Shown here: piece after piece, positions 14,472-15,877 of the stretch
Position numbering within the stretch: position 1 is the stretch's first letter
How the letters are laid out: every line of letters begins with the position of its first letter
Assembly: GCA_000402295.1 (NCBI GenBank)
Contig: AQRW01000144.1
Location: forward strand, 510 to 16,386
Direction: 5' to 3'
DNA length: 15,877 bases
Source of the DNA: Candidatus Aerophobus profundus SCGC AAA252-L23
GTDB lineage: Bacteria > Aerophobota > Aerophobia > Aerophobales > Aerophobaceae
The notes under the pieces: model-generated
Database searches by the model: none
The model's input: only the letters and a program-made list of their open reading frames with translations
What the model was told of the DNA's origin: nothing
Position numbers and translations under genes: made by a program

Positions 14472-15650
14472 ATGGGTGTCTTCAAGAAGGGCAAGAACTG
14501 GTACATCGATTATTATGTCCGGGGAAGGCGTAGACGGGAAAAAATCGGTCCCAACAAACGCCAGGCCGAGCTGGTTCTGCAGAAGAGAACGGTCCAAATA
14601 GCCGAGGATAAGTTCTTTGATATCAAGAGGGTAGGGCGGGTTTTGCTTGATGACTTCAGCCGAATGTACGTGGAGACCTATTCAAAACCCAACAAGAGAT
14701 CCTGGGTCAGAGATAAGAACTGCGTTGATCATCTGACCGAATTCTTCAAGGGCAAGTATCTGCACGAGATCACACCTCTGGGTATCGAGCAATACAAGAA
14801 GCTTCGTCTCAATGCAGTGACTCCCAGGACGGTGAACATTGAATTATCATGCCTGAGGGCCATGTTCAACAAGGCCATCGCCTGGGGCAAGGCGCTGGAG
14901 AATCCGGTAACACGTGTCAAGCTGCTGCCGGAGAATGATAGAAGGTTGAGGTATCTGGAAAGAGACGAAATAAATACCCTGCTAAAAAACTGTCCTGATT
15001 ACCTGAGACCTATAGTTATTATGGCCCTGCATGCCGGGATGCGCCGCGGGGAGATCCTCAACCTCGAGTGGGAGCAGGTGGACCTTAAAAGAAGGATTAT
15101 TTACGTCCTGAACACAAAGACGGATGAAAAGAGGGAAATCCCCATAAACAGCATTCTTTACTCGACGCTGGTCGAGCTATATGGAAAGGGAAACGGGGAC
15201 TATGTTTTCCCGGGCAGAAAAGAGGGCAGGCCCTACACCCAGATAAGAAAGGGTTTCTTGACGGCTCTCAAGAAATCTGCTATCAAGAACTTCAGATTCC
15301 ACGATCTGAGGCACACCTTTGCCTCGCATCTGGTGATGAAGGGGGCAGACCTCAAGACCGTGCAGGAGCTCCTGGGGCACAAATCAATTGAGATGACCAT
15401 GCGGTACGCGCACCTTTCGCCCAATCACAAACAAACGGCAGTGGAGAGGTTGTGCGATGAGATGGACACTATTTGGACACCGGGCCTCCAGGGAAGTCAA
15501 TTTAAAGATTTTGTTGTTGCCTTAAAACAGTTATCCAGTAAGGATTTAGAAAGACTGTGCGCCTGTAGTTCAGTGGATAGAATGTCGGCCTCCGGAGCCG
15601 AAGGTCGCAGGTTCGAATCCTGCCAGGCGCGCCACCAATCTAATAGATAG
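14472..15650 (+). CDS. int: Tyrosine recombinase (integrase) of an integrative element, reading into tRNA-Arg
   Basis: This is a 392-residue phage-type integrase. Residues 5-27 (KKGKNWYIDYYVRGRRRR) form the arm-binding N-terminal domain, about 55-150 the core-binding domain and 155-325 the catalytic domain. Catalytic residues are visible: R191 (AGMRRGEIL), K216 (NTKTD), H277 and R280 (FHDLRHTFASHL), H303 (LLGHKS) and the nucleophile Y312 (MRYAHLS). AGGAG lies 6 bases before the ATG. All active residues are present, so it should be functional. The last 30 residues are unusual: from about residue 363 the frame is the translation of the downstream tRNA-Arg gene (SSVDRMSASGAEGRRFESC), with the stop 16 bases after it. 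The natural protein probably ended near residue 340-360, and the current end was probably created by joining to the tRNA locus. Confidence 0.93.
   Translation: MGVFKKGKNWYIDYYVRGRRRREKIGPNKRQAELVLQKRTVQIAEDKFFDIKRVGRVLLDDFSRMYVETYSKPNKRSWVRDKNCVDHLTEFFKGKYLHEITPLGIEQYKKLRLNAVTPRTVNIELSCLRAMFNKAIAWGKALENPVTRVKLLPENDRRLRYLERDEINTLLKNCPDYLRPIVIMALHAGMRRGEILNLEWEQVDLKRRIIYVLNTKTDEKREIPINSILYSTLVELYGKGNGDYVFPGRKEGRPYTQIRKGFLTALKKSAIKNFRFHDLRHTFASHLVMKGADLKTVQELLGHKSIEMTMRYAHLSPNHKQTAVERLCDEMDTIWTPGLQGSQFKDFVVALKQLSSKDLERLCACSSVDRMSASGAEGRRFESCQARHQSNR
15559..15634 (+). tRNA. tRNA-Arg (anticodon CCG), CCA encoded
   Basis: The acceptor stem GCGCCTG (15559-15565) pairs with CAGGCGC (15624-15630). 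The D arm GTTC/GAAT, the anticodon stem TCGGC/GCCGA with loop CTCCGGA (anticodon CCG) and the T arm GCAGG TTCGAAT CCTGC are all intact. The discriminator G is followed by an encoded CCA. The total of 76 bases is normal. The gene lies entirely within the 3' end of the integrase reading frame on the same strand and is the likely integration locus. Confidence 0.95.
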
Positions 15651-15702
15651 TCTGGGGGACAATACTGCTTCTGGCCATGTCATTACCAAGGCACAAGATC
15701 CG

Positions 15703-15738
15703 AAAGCAGTCTCGGGTTTATTCCTGAGATTGCTTTTT
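15703..15738 (+). terminator. Rho-independent terminator
   Basis: A 12-base-pair stem (AGCAGTCTCGGG at 15705-15716 against CCTGAGATTGCT at 15723-15734, with two G-U pairs) closes a 6-base loop TTTATT and is followed by a run of T. It lies 69 bases after the tRNA and would end integrase/tRNA transcription. The A residues before the stem make it partly bidirectional. Confidence 0.85.
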
Positions 15739-15817
15739 GTCAAATGATGGCTATATTATAAGGTAAAAGTTCTGGAAGGGACTAGTATAGCGTTTCCAAA
15801 ATAACCTTACAATGCTT

Positions 15818-15877
15818 TGTCATTGCGAGCGATAGTAGCCGAAGCTCAGAGCGAAGCGAAGAGGAAGCAATCTCATG
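15818..15877. repeat. Dispersed-repeat-like sequence (partial, at window edge)
   Basis: The sequence runs TGTCATTGCGAGCGATAG, then an AGCGAAGCGAAG stretch and GAAGCAATCTC. The pairing of CATTGCGAGC with GAAGCAATCTC is the signature of a short interspersed repeat I know from many bacterial genomes. The right part may continue beyond the window. Confidence 0.6.

Noticed and set aside
15559..15650. C-terminal 30 residues of the integrase as a real protein domain
   Set aside because: They are the translation of a tRNA gene with all arms intact; the peptide is a by-product of reading through it.

Overview
The window looks like a mobile-element-rich accessory (genomic island) region of a bacterial chromosome. 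The host cannot be named from the sequence. A bacterial-type tRNA-Arg with an encoded CCA, Shine-Dalgarno sites of the AGGAGG type, moderate GC content, a DUF1670 gene pair and several IS types fit an uncultivated or anaerobic bacterium, but this is only a loose inference. Base composition changes sharply along the window: the reverse transcriptase gene is AT-rich and the small membrane-protein gene just before it is GC-rich, which suggests pieces of different origin.

Layout. Positions 1-1911 are a graveyard: a frameshifted istB (IS21 helper ATPase), an unrecognised decayed stretch, IS21-like terminal repeats and the C-terminal fragment of a large serine recombinase. Positions 2085-7289, minus strand, hold an intact three-gene operon: a 1073-aa ORC/AAA-like P-loop ATPase with a long helical body, a 517-aa almost wholly helical protein, and a 137-aa small protein that might be nuclease-like. 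It resembles the large-ATPase modules of phage-defence systems, but I cannot match it to a named system. Positions 7373-9134 are a DUF1670 gene pair (the second gene is frameshifted) bounded by imperfect inverted repeats. Positions 9319-9703, minus strand, are the C-terminal remnant of an IS1182-like DDE transposase.

Positions 10254-10784 look like a single integron-type gene cassette: a small membrane protein followed directly by an attC-like site. Positions 11129-12907 encode a 592-aa reverse transcriptase with a long helical C-terminal region, of the kind seen in Abi/DRT antiphage reverse transcriptases. It is followed by the decayed tail of a tyrosine recombinase and an IS3-family end. 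Positions 13456-15650 are the control and integration module of an integrative element: an XRE repressor, overlapping opposed promoters, a small unknown protein, an excisionase-like HTH protein and a tyrosine integrase. The integrase reading frame runs straight through an intact tRNA-Arg(CCG) gene, the probable attachment locus. A strong terminator and a dispersed-repeat-like sequence end the window.

How the parts may work together (inference): the integrase, Xis-like protein and XRE switch would mobilise or maintain an island at tRNA-Arg, and the ATPase operon and the reverse transcriptase would be its cargo, both good candidates for antiviral systems. The ATPase operon is the best candidate for an undescribed system.
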